A stretch of 64,000 bases of DNA from Parafrankia irregularis (lineage in GTDB: Bacteria > Actinomycetota > Actinomycetes > Frankiales > Frankiaceae), in contig NZ_FAOZ01000004.1 of NCBI RefSeq assembly GCF_001536285.1, positions 455,205 through 519,204 of the forward strand, written 5' to 3'. Below the pieces are notes generated by a model. It saw only the letters and a list, made by a program, of their open reading frames with translations. It had not been told where the DNA came from and did no database searches. This document shows positions 54,078 to 62,677 of this stretch, in pieces. The position numbers and the translations under genes are program-made. Position 1 is the first letter of the stretch; each line of letters begins with the position of its first letter.

Positions 54078-54165
54078 GCCTCGCCAGGCCTGAGCCTCGC
54101 CTCGCCAGGCCTGAGCCTCGCCTCGCCAGGCCTGAGGTTTGCCAGGCCTGAGGTTTGCCAGGGCC
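54074..54165. repeat. Tandem repeat after the P450 gene
   Basis: About four to five copies of a 22-23 bp unit (gcctgagcctcgcctcgcca, later gcctgaggtttgcca) start at the P450 stop codon. The 316 bp from 54078 to 54393 otherwise hold the promoter region of the next binding-protein gene and no other supported feature. Confidence 0.7.
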
Positions 54166-54393
54166 GAGCCACGAGGGAGCCGGCCGGCCTCACCGCCCAC
54201 CGCCGTCCTGCCAGGTGCGGCTGACTACGAGGTGCAGGCGGCGTATTAGCATGCGGGCTGCACCAAAAGCCGGGCGGGCATTGATGGCTGCGGAGCGGCT
54301 GTGCCACGCATTCGAGGAAGGGGCCTTCTCTGCGGCGACCGGGGGGTTGGCTCCACTGCCGATTGCGGTGTTCGTCTCGGAGAGCAAACGACC

Positions 54394-55602
54394 ATGAACA
54401 AAGCAACAAGGATTTTACGAACTGTTGTGGTGGGTGCCCTGTTGGCTGTGGTGGCGGGCTGTGGCGGGTCGTCCGACACGAGTGCTCCGGAGGCGTCCTG
54501 CAGCAGTCCCGGTGTCACCGCGGACAAGGTCGAGGCCGGCGTCGTCATTTCGGATTCGGGGAGCGGCAGCGATGCCTTCTCGTCCGCCCGTGCGGGCGTG
54601 AACGCAAGATTCAGGCTTGCCAACGCAAACGGCGGCGTCCACGGGCGCGACATCGAGTACACCTGGCGGGACGACGCAAGCCAGCCGGAGGAGAGCGTCA
54701 GAGCCGCCAACGAGCTCGTCCAGAAGGAGTCCGTCTTCGGTATTCTTCCCATCACCACGGCGCTGACCGGCGCGCTGGACGGGCTGCAGAAGGACGGCGT
54801 TCCCGTCGTGGGGTTCGCGCTGCCGTCGTGGTCGTCCTACAACAATCTCTTCGCCTACAGCTACATCTCGGATCCGACGGCCATCGGCCGGTATTTCATG
54901 AACGCCGGCGCCACGAAGGTCGGCTTCGTGATGACGGGCACGGCCGAGTCCACGACGCAGGCCGCGCAGAAGTACCTGCGGGCGTTCGCGGCGATCGGGC
55001 TGGACACCACGGACATGACGCCCTATGTGGCGAGCGTGGACAGTCCGACCCAGATCATGGGCAGGCTGAAGGACGTCGGCGTCGACGCGCTGATCGGCTT
55101 CACCGTTCCCACGGACCTCGCCAACCTGATCGGCGCGGCGCGGGACATCGGCATGCCGCTCAAGGCGACGATCTCGCTCACCGGCTATGACCAGACGGTG
55201 CTCCAGTCGCTGGGCCAGAAGCTGGCCGGCGTCTCGTTCGACGTGCACTTCCGCCCGTTCGAGTCGCCCGACGCCGCCATTGACACCTACCGGAAGGCGA
55301 TGGCGACCTTTTCGCCCGAGACCCAGTCGGACCAGCAGTGGGCCATGTGGGGCTACATCTACGCCGACATGTTCGTGAAGGGGCTGGAGGTCGCGGGTGA
55401 CTGCCCCACCCGGGAGAGTTTCATAACCGGCCTCAGGCAGGTGCACCAGTACAACGCGGGCGGCCTGATCGAGACGGTCGACTTCGCCACCAACGCGACG
55501 CAGCCGGCGCCCTGCATGTCCTTCGTGCAGATCAACGCGGCGGGGTCCGCGTTCGAGCTCGTCAACGAGCGCCTGTGTCACGACGGTACGGCCGGCCAGT
55601 AA
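54394..55602 (+). CDS. Branched-chain-amino-acid-type (Peripla_BP_6) substrate-binding lipoprotein, paralogue
   Basis: 402 aa, exactly the length of its paralogue at 2387-3595. Signal ILRTVVVGALLAVVAGCGGS with lipobox VAGC. Landmarks: GVTADKVEAGVVISDSGSGS, NANGGVHGRDIEYTWRDD, VQKESVFGILPITT, DALIGFTVPTDLANLIGAAR, YIYADMFVKGLEVAGDCPTR. These align through the whole length with the other copy. ATG 54394 has GGAG 11 nt upstream. No permease genes of the LivHM type adjoin; the neighbouring ABC genes are of the carbohydrate class and convergent. It is therefore another orphan receptor, perhaps sharing a transporter or acting in sensing. Confidence 0.87.
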   Translation: MNKATRILRTVVVGALLAVVAGCGGSSDTSAPEASCSSPGVTADKVEAGVVISDSGSGSDAFSSARAGVNARFRLANANGGVHGRDIEYTWRDDASQPEESVRAANELVQKESVFGILPITTALTGALDGLQKDGVPVVGFALPSWSSYNNLFAYSYISDPTAIGRYFMNAGATKVGFVMTGTAESTTQAAQKYLRAFAAIGLDTTDMTPYVASVDSPTQIMGRLKDVGVDALIGFTVPTDLANLIGAARDIGMPLKATISLTGYDQTVLQSLGQKLAGVSFDVHFRPFESPDAAIDTYRKAMATFSPETQSDQQWAMWGYIYADMFVKGLEVAGDCPTRESFITGLRQVHQYNAGGLIETVDFATNATQPAPCMSFVQINAAGSAFELVNERLCHDGTAGQ

Positions 55603-55617
55603 CTGCTACTCGCGCGT

Positions 55618-55653
55618 CCCGGTGCGGCCGACGTCGCTGTCGGCCGCACCGGG
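55618..55653. terminator. Bidirectional terminator between convergent genes
   Basis: cccggtgcggccgac (55618-55632) and gtcggccgcaccggg (55639-55653) form a perfect 15-bp stem with a 6-nt loop, lying 15 bp after the binding-protein stop and 13 bp from the convergent permease stop. Confidence 0.85.
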
Positions 55654-55666
55654 CATCGGCCGCGGG

Positions 55667-56665
55667 TCAGCGCAGCCCGGAGCGGACGAACGCGTCGATG
55701 ACCTGCCGCTGCATCACCAGGTAGATGGCGAAGATGGGCAGGCAGGCCAGCCCGGACGCCGCCATGATCGCGCCCCAGGCGTCGCCTTCGGCGCCCAGGA
55801 AGCTGCGGATGCCCAGCTGCACCACCGAGTTCGCGCGGGGCAGCACGAGCGCGGGCCACAGATAGTCGTTCCAGGCCGTGATGAACAGCAGGATCGACAG
55901 CGAGGCGAGAACCGGGCGCAGGTTCGGGATCACCACGGTCCACAACGTCGTCCAGGACCCGCGTCCGTCCATCTTGGCCGCGTCGAGCAGCTCGCGGGGA
56001 AAGGCCTGCATGTGCTGGCGGAGCATCAGCACGGCCAGCGCCGAGCACAGGTTGGGCACGATCACGCCGGCGAGGGTGTTGAGCAGCCCGATGTTCGACA
56101 GCACCAGGTAGTTCGAAACCATCGTCACCTGGAACGGCACCAGCCAGGTGGCGACGAAGAGCAGGAACAGCAGCCCTTTCCCGCGGAAATCCCACGCGGC
56201 GAACGCGTAGGCGGCCAGCAGGCAGACGAGGAGCTGGCCCACGGCGGTCACCGCGGCGATCACAAAGGTGTTCGCGAGCAGGGTTCCGACGTCCAGGGAA
56301 TCGAAGACGATCCGATAGTTCTCCAGGCTCAGCGGCCACGGGAACAGCGAGTTGTCGTTGACGTCGCCGGGGCGCCGGAACGAGCTGGCGAACATCCAGT
56401 AGATGGGGAACAGGCTGAACACGCTCAGCACGGTCATCAGCAGATGGCGGCCGGATGCCGGCAGCCAGCGCCGCCGCGAGGTCCCGGCCGCGGCGCCGCC
56501 TCCCGTCTCCTCCGTGCCCGCCCCCGCCGAGCAGGAGACCGCGGCAGCTGCGCCCTCCGTGGCAGCGCCAGCCGAAGAAGGGGTAGCCGAAGAAGGGGCA
56601 GCTGCCGAGCGAGCGGCTGTGCCAGCCGAGGCGGAGGGTGCGGCGAGGGGCTCGGAGATGCTCAT
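55667..56665 (-). CDS. Carbohydrate/glycerophosphodiester ABC permease (MalG/UgpE type)
   Basis: 332-aa inner-membrane permease with six helices after an Ala/Ser-rich cytoplasmic head of about 65 residues. LLMTVLSVFSLFPIYWMFAS is helix 1; the ATPase-contacting EAA loop is ELLDAAKMDGRGSWTTLW; it ends QRQVIDAFVRSGLR as MalG-type permeases do. ATG 56665 is preferred (GAGGA 9 nt upstream) over ATG 56689, which would overlap the previous gene. Last gene of the operon; partners are the permease at 56679, the binding protein at 59704 and the ATPase at 61218. Confidence 0.88.
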   Translation of the reverse strand: MSISEPLAAPSASAGTAARSAAAPSSATPSSAGAATEGAAAAVSCSAGAGTEETGGGAAAGTSRRRWLPASGRHLLMTVLSVFSLFPIYWMFASSFRRPGDVNDNSLFPWPLSLENYRIVFDSLDVGTLLANTFVIAAVTAVGQLLVCLLAAYAFAAWDFRGKGLLFLLFVATWLVPFQVTMVSNYLVLSNIGLLNTLAGVIVPNLCSALAVLMLRQHMQAFPRELLDAAKMDGRGSWTTLWTVVIPNLRPVLASLSILLFITAWNDYLWPALVLPRANSVVQLGIRSFLGAEGDAWGAIMAASGLACLPIFAIYLVMQRQVIDAFVRSGLR

Positions 56666-56678
56666 TTCGCGGAGTTCC

Positions 56679-57644
56679 TCAGTCGTCATGGAAGCTGAAG
56701 CGGTCAGCGAGCTTCACCAGTCCGGCGGCGAGCAGACCGAAGCAGCCGAAGAACACGAGCCCGGCGGCGGAGGCCAGGCCGGAGTCCATGCTGCGGAAGC
56801 CGAACTCCCACAGCAGGTAGTAGACGTTGGTCGTGCTGTCCGCCGGGCCACCCTGGGTGAGCACGTCGATCAGCGGGAAGGTCCACTGGCCTGACAACAG
56901 CACCGTCATCAACAGCATGAACAGCAGGGTCGGCCGCAGCAGCGGCAGCGTGATCCAGCGCAGGATCTGCCAGCGGGACGCCCCGTCCATCTCGGCGGCC
57001 TCGGCGTAGTCGGGGCTGATTCCGGACAGCCCCGCCGACACGACGAGCACCGCGAATCCGAGCATCTGCCAGGCGCAGATCGCGAGCACCGCCGGCAGCG
57101 CCGTCGACTCCTCCCGCAGCCAGTTGTGATCGCCCAGCCCGAACAGGCGGTTCAACAGCCCGGACGGGTCATACAGCCAGCGCCACACGGCCGCGGTCGC
57201 CACCGGCGCGACCAGCATCGGGACGAAGACCATCGCGCGGTAGGCCGTCCGGCTGCGTTCTCCCAGCCGGCGGGTGACCAGCGCGATCACCGTGGGCAGC
57301 ACGATGGAGAACGGCAGCAGACCGAGGACGTACCAGAGCGTGTTCAGCGCCGCGCCGCGAAGCTGCGGGAGCTGCAGAACCCGCTGGAAGTTCGCAAGCC
57401 CCACGTAGGTCTTCGGCGAGGTGGGCAGCAGGTTCCAGTGGTAGACGGACAGCTGCGCCGCCTCGACCAGCGGCTTGTAGGTCCACAGCACCAGGCAGGC
57501 CAGCGCCGGGAGCAGGTAGAGATAGGGCGGTGCGGCGCCGCGTAGCCGGTGGGCCAGGCCCGGCCGGGTGGCCGAGACCTGGCCCGACCCGGCCGGGCTC
57601 GTGGGCGCCGCCGTCGCCGCGGTCAGCGCGGCTTCGACGAACAC
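56679..57644 (-). CDS. Carbohydrate/glycerophosphodiester ABC permease (MalF/UgpA type)
   Basis: 321 aa, six helices: PPYLYLLPALACLVLWTYKP first, then TLWYVLGLLPFSIVLPTVIA, and so on. The EAA loop reads DYAEAAEMDGASRWQILRW. The helix-5 region LLMTVLLSGQWTFPLIDVLT and GGPADSTTNVYYLLWEFGF are typical of UgpA/MalF proteins. GTG 57644 has AAGGAG 9 nt upstream. Forms the translocation pore with the following permease. Confidence 0.9.
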   Translation of the reverse strand: MFVEAALTAATAAPTSPAGSGQVSATRPGLAHRLRGAAPPYLYLLPALACLVLWTYKPLVEAAQLSVYHWNLLPTSPKTYVGLANFQRVLQLPQLRGAALNTLWYVLGLLPFSIVLPTVIALVTRRLGERSRTAYRAMVFVPMLVAPVATAAVWRWLYDPSGLLNRLFGLGDHNWLREESTALPAVLAICAWQMLGFAVLVVSAGLSGISPDYAEAAEMDGASRWQILRWITLPLLRPTLLFMLLMTVLLSGQWTFPLIDVLTQGGPADSTTNVYYLLWEFGFRSMDSGLASAAGLVFFGCFGLLAAGLVKLADRFSFHDD

Positions 57645-57716
57645 GGGTCATGCTCCTTACTCTCCGCTTGTTTCCTCGGTCTTCTCCACCGCGTCAGCGG
57701 TGCCCGGACGACTGGA

Positions 57717-58589
57717 TCAGGCGGAGGTGAGCCCGTACTCCTCGGCAAGCTCGGCCATGTCGGCCAGGTTCATCTCGTAGACCGCGGCACCCGGGTCGAC
57801 CGGCACCGAGGTCGCGACGGCACCGAGCGGGAAGACGTCCAGCCGGGTGTAGAAACCGCCGGTCAGGCCGGCGAACTGGTCGGCGGGGCCAAGGGTGCGC
57901 GCACTGTAGGCGGTCGCGCCGGCGACCCACACCGGCACCCCGCCGATGCTCCCGGCGGAGGCGTGGTGCGCGTGCCCGCAGACCACGATCTTGACGTCGC
58001 TGCCGCGCAGGACGTCGGCGAGCTCGGCCGACTGGCTGAGGATCATCCCGTTGAGCATCTCGACGGGCGAGGGCACCGGCGGGTGGTGCAGGGCGAGCAC
58101 CGTGCCCGCGGGCGCGGCGGTGGCGAGCTCGTCGGCGAGCCAGCCCAGCTGCGCGTCGGAGAGCAGGCCGGCGTGCTCGTCCGGCTCGGTGCTGTCGAGA
58201 ACGATGATGCGCAGGTCACCCGCCCAGTGCACGTAGTCGTGCGGGGTGTCGGCGGTCGGCTCGGCGCCGAGCAGCCCTTCGCGGAACGGCCCGCGGCTGT
58301 CGTGGTTGCCCATCACGTAGAGCACCGGCGCGCCGATCCGCTCGGCGACGGGCTCGACGGTGTCCCGCAGACGGCGGTAGGCGTCGAGCTCGCCCTTGTC
58401 GGCGAGGTCGCCGGTGAGCAGCAGTGCGTCCACCTGGACGCCGGACTTCTCCACCTGCTCCAGCGCGGCGACCAGGTTGGCGTGGGTGTCGACCTTGCCC
58501 ATCATCAGCGAGCCCTCGGGCACGATGTGGGTGTCGCTGATCTGGATCACGGTGTGGGTGAGCTTCTGCGGCTCGGGAATCAGGAACAT
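57717..58589 (-). CDS. Metallophosphodiesterase (CpdA/GpdQ type)
   Basis: 290-aa cytoplasmic phosphoesterase with two-metal site: DTHI (ISDTHIVPEG), GDLAD, GNHDSRG, LHHPP and GHAHHASAG all present in order. Proteins of this set hydrolyse cyclic nucleotides or glycerophosphodiesters. Placement inside an ABC uptake operon of UgpABCE-like type favours glycerophosphodiesters or another imported phosphodiester as substrate, which is inference. ATG 58589 has GGAAGG upstream. Confidence 0.88.
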   Translation of the reverse strand: MFLIPEPQKLTHTVIQISDTHIVPEGSLMMGKVDTHANLVAALEQVEKSGVQVDALLLTGDLADKGELDAYRRLRDTVEPVAERIGAPVLYVMGNHDSRGPFREGLLGAEPTADTPHDYVHWAGDLRIIVLDSTEPDEHAGLLSDAQLGWLADELATAAPAGTVLALHHPPVPSPVEMLNGMILSQSAELADVLRGSDVKIVVCGHAHHASAGSIGGVPVWVAGATAYSARTLGPADQFAGLTGGFYTRLDVFPLGAVATSVPVDPGAAVYEMNLADMAELAEEYGLTSA

Positions 58590-58726
58590 GGTTCGGCCTT
58601 CCGTGCGAGGCGGAGTCGAGGTCTGCGCGGGGAGACCTGCGCGGGAGAGGCGTCAGGCCGTTGAAACATCGTCGGTCACCGGTTGTCGTCGGTCACCGGC
58701 TGTTGTCGGCTATCGGCTGCTGTCGG

Positions 58727-59707
58727 TCACCGGTTGTCGTCGGTCAGCAGTGCCTCGACCAGGCGGTCGAGGGCCTGCGGGGTCGCGCCGTGCGCCAGCA
58801 GGTAGCCGCGGACGTCGCCGTGCCGGGCCCGGATGCGCGCCAGCGTGTCGAGGATGAGCTGGGGCGGGCAGGCCATCACGTCCGTCGGGAGGTCGCCGGG
58901 GCCGGCGCCGGCGCCGGCCCCGGCCAGCTGCCGCACCGCGGCGATCGCCTCCTCCCGCAGGTAGCGGGCCGTCAGCGCGAAGTCGGCGGCGATGGTCTCG
59001 TCCGGCACCCCGCACAGGTCGAGGACCATCGCGACGACCATTCCCGTCCGGTCCTTGCCGGCGCTGCAGTGCACGATGCCGGGCAGCGCACCGGGTTCGG
59101 CCAGGGCGAGCACCGCGGCGGTGAGCCGGTCGCCGCGGTTGTCCACGGCGAAGTCGTAGATCGCCTGCAGGCTGACGGCGGCGCCGGCGCCGCGCAGGAC
59201 GTCCATCGCCGCGTTGGCGCCGGCCGCGGCCGCGGCGCCCGGGGTGGCGGCGGCTGCCTGTGCCGTGTTGGCCTGGGCCGTCGCGGAGGCGGCGTCCGTC
59301 GGGGCGGCGTCCGCCGGGGGAACCGTGTAGATCGGTACCCAGACCGAGCGGGCCGGGAGCTGCCCCAGCGCGTCCGGTTCCTGCGCGCGCTCGCCGGCTT
59401 CCCGCAGGTCGACGACCGAGCGCAGGCCGAGCTGGGCGAACCGGGCCCGGGCGGTGTCGGTCAGGGCGTGCATCGCGCCGCAGCGCAGCAGCGTGCGCCA
59501 GCGCACCCGGCGCCCGTCCGCGGCGCGGTAGCCGCCGACGTCACGCAGGTTGACCGAACCGGGCAGCTCAAGCCCGCGTCGGGCGCTCTCGGCGCTCTCG
59601 GCGCTCTCGGCGCTCTCAGTGACCTCGGTGCTCTCAGCGACCTCGACGGTTTCGGTGCTCTCGGCGACCTCGGTGTTCCCAACGGTGTCGATGGTCATCT
59701 CGCTCAC
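58727..59707 (-). CDS. Tyrosine/serine-type protein phosphatase (Y_phosphatase3)
   Basis: 326 aa, cysteine-based phosphatase. The P-loop is HCSAGKDRTGM (HCxxGKDRTG) and the family opening is SVNLRDVGGYRAADGRRVRW. The N-terminal 45 residues are Glu/Ser/Thr-rich repeats (ESAESAES) encoded by gcgctctcg tandem units, and an Ala-rich insert lies at about 130-165. GTG 59707 overlaps the stop of the binding-protein gene. Members of this family act on phosphoproteins, phosphoinositides or small phosphates; in this operon a phosphomonoester released from the imported compound is a plausible substrate. Confidence 0.88.
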   Translation of the reverse strand: MSEMTIDTVGNTEVAESTETVEVAESTEVTESAESAESAESARRGLELPGSVNLRDVGGYRAADGRRVRWRTLLRCGAMHALTDTARARFAQLGLRSVVDLREAGERAQEPDALGQLPARSVWVPIYTVPPADAAPTDAASATAQANTAQAAAATPGAAAAAGANAAMDVLRGAGAAVSLQAIYDFAVDNRGDRLTAAVLALAEPGALPGIVHCSAGKDRTGMVVAMVLDLCGVPDETIAADFALTARYLREEAIAAVRQLAGAGAGAGPGDLPTDVMACPPQLILDTLARIRARHGDVRGYLLAHGATPQALDRLVEALLTDDNR

Positions 59708-61083
59708 TTTGTTGGGAGGAGATCGTCGGCCTGACGCTGGGCCTCGGCCAGGGTGGACTTCGCGTCCTTGCCGCCGTAGACCGCGCTTTCGACCGCGGTC
59801 ATCATCAGGTCGCCGATCTGCTGGTAGTCGTCACCGGGGAAGGAGACCCACGGCTTGAGCCGGGTCAGCTGCTCGAGGTTCGGCTTGATCAGGGGGTTCT
59901 TGTCGGCCCAGTCCTTGAGCGTGGCCGGGTCGTCGACGAGGCTCGGCCGCAGCGGCAGGTAGCCGATCTTCGACGAGATCACGGTGTAGGCACGGTCGCT
60001 GGTGAGGAACTTGATGAGCTCCCAGCCGGCCCGCTGCTTGGCCGGGTCGGTCGAGAGGATCGTCAGGCCGGAGCCGGAGTTCGTCGGCACCGCGGCCTTC
60101 GAGCCGAAGCCGGGCTCGGCCGCCGACCGCAGCTCCCAGCCACCGGCCTGGGCCTGCTGAATGAACAGTCCCTGGACGGCGCTCGTCTCCAGAAGCATGC
60201 CGAGGTCACCGCGACCGAACGTCTCGAACGCCTGCGCCTGCGACAGGTTCGGGCTCACACCCGCCTTGACCAGGTCGGCCGCCATCTGGACGGCTCCGAC
60301 GGCCCCCGACTCGGCGAACGTCAGCTTCGTGCCGTCCTCGGAGAGCACCCGGCCGCCGTTGGAGAGCACCAGCGACTGGAAGCACCAGTCACCGGCGGAC
60401 TTCGTCAGGCAGTCGATCAGTACACCGCCCTTGCCGGTCTTCTCCCTGATGGCCGTCGCCGCCGTCTTCACCTCGGCCCAGGTCGTCGGGGGCTTATCCG
60501 GGTCGAGCCCGGCCTGCCGGAACAGGTTCGCGTTGTACCAGAGCACCGGGGTGGAGAAGACGTACGGAACCGCGTAGGTGTGCCCGTTGACGTCACCGAG
60601 CGTGCGCGCGGACTCGGCGAAGGGGTGGTCACCCTCGAAGTTCTCCTGGACGGCGTCCTTGCCGACCAGCGTGTCGATGGGCTGGGCGCCCAGGCTGGTG
60701 GCGGCGAAGCTGAGCGCGTTGAAGGTGACCTGGGCGACGTCCGGTGGATTGCCGGCAAGCGCCTGGTTCTTGATGCTTCCGACGATGTCGGTCTGGCTGG
60801 CGCCCTGTGGCGGCTGTGCCCTGACCGTGATGTTGGGGTGTTCCTTCTGGAACTCGGCGAGCAGGCCCTCGATCGCAGGCTTCCAGGTGCCGGTGGACGT
60901 CAGGTTGTAGCTCTCGAAGACGATCGAGACCTTCTGGTCCGCGGAGAGCTCGGGAATCGTGCTGGTGGATCCGGCGGCGTCCGTCGTCGAGGCGGCGGGT
61001 GAGGACGACGTCGCGCAGGCCCCGGCGGTCAGCGCGACGAGCGCGATGCCGGCCGCGGCGAGCGACAGGCGTGGTCTGGCCAC
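59704..61083 (-). CDS. Carbohydrate-type ABC substrate-binding lipoprotein (UgpB/MalE-like)
   Basis: 459 aa. Signal with lipobox LTAGAC at about residue 23. SBP_bac_1 landmarks: WKPAIEGLLAEFQKEHPNIT, DVAQVTFNALSFAAT, YAVPYVFSTPVLWYNANLFR (YNxxxF), DPDKPPTTWAEVKTAATAIR, and the C-terminal WELIKFLTSDRAYTVISSKI with GYLPLRP. These are closest in pattern to glycerol-3-phosphate/UgpB-type binding proteins. GTG 61083 is preceded by GAGGAGC. Delivers substrate to the two permeases encoded downstream. Confidence 0.9.
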   Translation of the reverse strand: MARPRLSLAAAGIALVALTAGACATSSSPAASTTDAAGSTSTIPELSADQKVSIVFESYNLTSTGTWKPAIEGLLAEFQKEHPNITVRAQPPQGASQTDIVGSIKNQALAGNPPDVAQVTFNALSFAATSLGAQPIDTLVGKDAVQENFEGDHPFAESARTLGDVNGHTYAVPYVFSTPVLWYNANLFRQAGLDPDKPPTTWAEVKTAATAIREKTGKGGVLIDCLTKSAGDWCFQSLVLSNGGRVLSEDGTKLTFAESGAVGAVQMAADLVKAGVSPNLSQAQAFETFGRGDLGMLLETSAVQGLFIQQAQAGGWELRSAAEPGFGSKAAVPTNSGSGLTILSTDPAKQRAGWELIKFLTSDRAYTVISSKIGYLPLRPSLVDDPATLKDWADKNPLIKPNLEQLTRLKPWVSFPGDDYQQIGDLMMTAVESAVYGGKDAKSTLAEAQRQADDLLPTK

Positions 61084-61217
61084 GTGATGCTCCTCTGCAT
61101 GATGGCGTGGCGAATGAAGGATGATGAACGAACGGGATGAACAGGGCGAACGGGAAACGGTGATCGCGGGGAAGCGCGGCCCGGCGTCTCGGCGGCCTGG
61201 CGGCCTGGCGGCCCGCG

Positions 61218-62456
61218 TCAGACCGCGGCGGCGACGGGCCGCTGCGGCAGGTGCCGTGTACTCGGCGTGTGCCGTGTACTCGGCGTGTGCCGCGGGCTGG
61301 CGTCGTCCGGGGTGGGCTGCCAGGCGAGGCGGCGGCCGCTGGTGCGGTCGAAGAGGTGCACCTGGCCGAGGTCGACGGTGAGCGTGACGGCGTCGCCCCG
61401 GCGCAACCCGACCGGGCGCGGCCCGCGCAGCGCGACCGGCTGACCGCCGATCTCACACCACGCGACTTCCTCACCGCCGAGGTTCTCGACGCCGGTGACG
61501 ACCCCCCGCAGCCGTGCCCGCTCGGCCGATTCGGCCGGCGCGCTCGACCCGGCTGGCGTAGCTGTGTCGGCGGGCGCAGCCGAGCCATCGGCGTCGCGGA
61601 CGACCCGCAGGTGTTCCGGGCGCAGGCCGACTGTCACGTCCCGGGCGGCGTCCGAGCCGGCCCACAGTGGGATCTCCAGGTCCGTGGCCGCCACGCGCAG
61701 CCGGGCGGCGCGTTCGGAGATCCGGGCCGAGAGCAGGTTCATCGGCGGTGAGCCGAGGAAGCCCGCGACGAACACCGAGGCGGGATTGTCGTACACCTCG
61801 GTCGGGGTGCCGATCTGCTCGAGACGTCCGCCGTCGAGCAGCGCGACCCTGGTCGCCATCGTCATGGCCTCGACCTGGTCGTGCGTGACGTAGACGAACG
61901 TCGACCGGAGCCGGTGGTGCAGCGCCGACAGCTCGGTCCGGGTCGCGGTGCGTAGTTTGGCGTCGAGGTTGGACAGCGGCTCGTCCATGAGGAACGCCTG
62001 CGGTTTGCGCACCAGCGCGCGGCCGAGGGCGACTCGCTGCCGCTGCCCACCGGAGAGCTCTTTGGGATGTCGCCCCAGTAGCGCGGTGAGCTCCAGCTGG
62101 CCGGCGACCTCGCGGACCCGCTCGGCGATCTCCCGTTTCGGCAGCCGGGCCGCGCGCAGCGGGAAGCCGATGTTCCGTTCGACGGTGAGATGGGGGTAGA
62201 GCGCGTAGCTCTGGAACACCATGGCCAGGTCACGGTCCCGCGCTGGCGCGTAGGTGATGTCGGTGTCTCCCAGCAGAACGCGCCCCGCCGTCGGCTCGAT
62301 CAGGCCGGCGATCATCCGGAGCAGGGTCGTCTTGCCGCATCCGCTCGGTCCGAGCAGCACCAGGAAGTCGCCATCGGCGATCTCCATCGAGATGTCCTCG
62401 ACAGCGTGAACGGACCCGAACTGCCTGGTAAGGCCCTCGATCCTGATCCCAGCCAC
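61218..62456 (-). CDS. ugpC: ABC ATPase of the MsmX/UgpC carbohydrate family
   Basis: 412 aa. Walker A GPSGCGKTT, Q-loop VFQSYALYPH, signature LSGGQRQRVALGRALV, Walker B AFLMDEPLSNLDAK, switch His in VYVTHDQVEAM, followed by a C-terminal TOBE regulatory domain (MNLLSARIS, VGLRPEHLRVV, VTLTVDLGQVHLFD). GTG 62456 is favoured by AAGGGGG; an ATG 30 nt earlier lies inside the operator. The C-terminal tail has two RHTPST repeats from an 18-bp tandem DNA repeat (61255-61290). First gene of the uptake operon. The gene symbol reflects family resemblance, not proof of substrate. Confidence 0.9.
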   Translation of the reverse strand: MAGIRIEGLTRQFGSVHAVEDISMEIADGDFLVLLGPSGCGKTTLLRMIAGLIEPTAGRVLLGDTDITYAPARDRDLAMVFQSYALYPHLTVERNIGFPLRAARLPKREIAERVREVAGQLELTALLGRHPKELSGGQRQRVALGRALVRKPQAFLMDEPLSNLDAKLRTATRTELSALHHRLRSTFVYVTHDQVEAMTMATRVALLDGGRLEQIGTPTEVYDNPASVFVAGFLGSPPMNLLSARISERAARLRVAATDLEIPLWAGSDAARDVTVGLRPEHLRVVRDADGSAAPADTATPAGSSAPAESAERARLRGVVTGVENLGGEEVAWCEIGGQPVALRGPRPVGLRRGDAVTLTVDLGQVHLFDRTSGRRLAWQPTPDDASPRHTPSTRHTPSTRHLPQRPVAAAV

Positions 62457-62476
62457 CCCGGCCCCCTTCGTGTACC

Positions 62477-62499
62477 ACAGTTTCAAGATTCGAAACTGT
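62477..62499. promoter_or_regulatory. Inverted-repeat operator of the uptake operon
   Basis: acagtttc (62477-62484) and gaaactgt (62492-62499) are perfect 8-nt arms with a 7-nt spacer. The site lies 20 nt upstream of the ATPase start in the 221-bp divergent region shared with the RpiR gene. It is the best candidate binding site for that regulator. Confidence 0.7.
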
Positions 62500-62677
62500 C
62501 ATGGCTTGCTGTTACATGAGGAAGGGTCGGCCAGCCAGGTGAACAAACCGGGACGGACGGGGGAACGTGCGCGGTAACTTGCACGACGATGCAGGTCAGA
62601 GGCATCCACCCGGCTCTGGTCACGGAAATCTTGATCGTCAGTACGCCGGGTCGCCTGAGCCGTGTATGAAATGCTGC

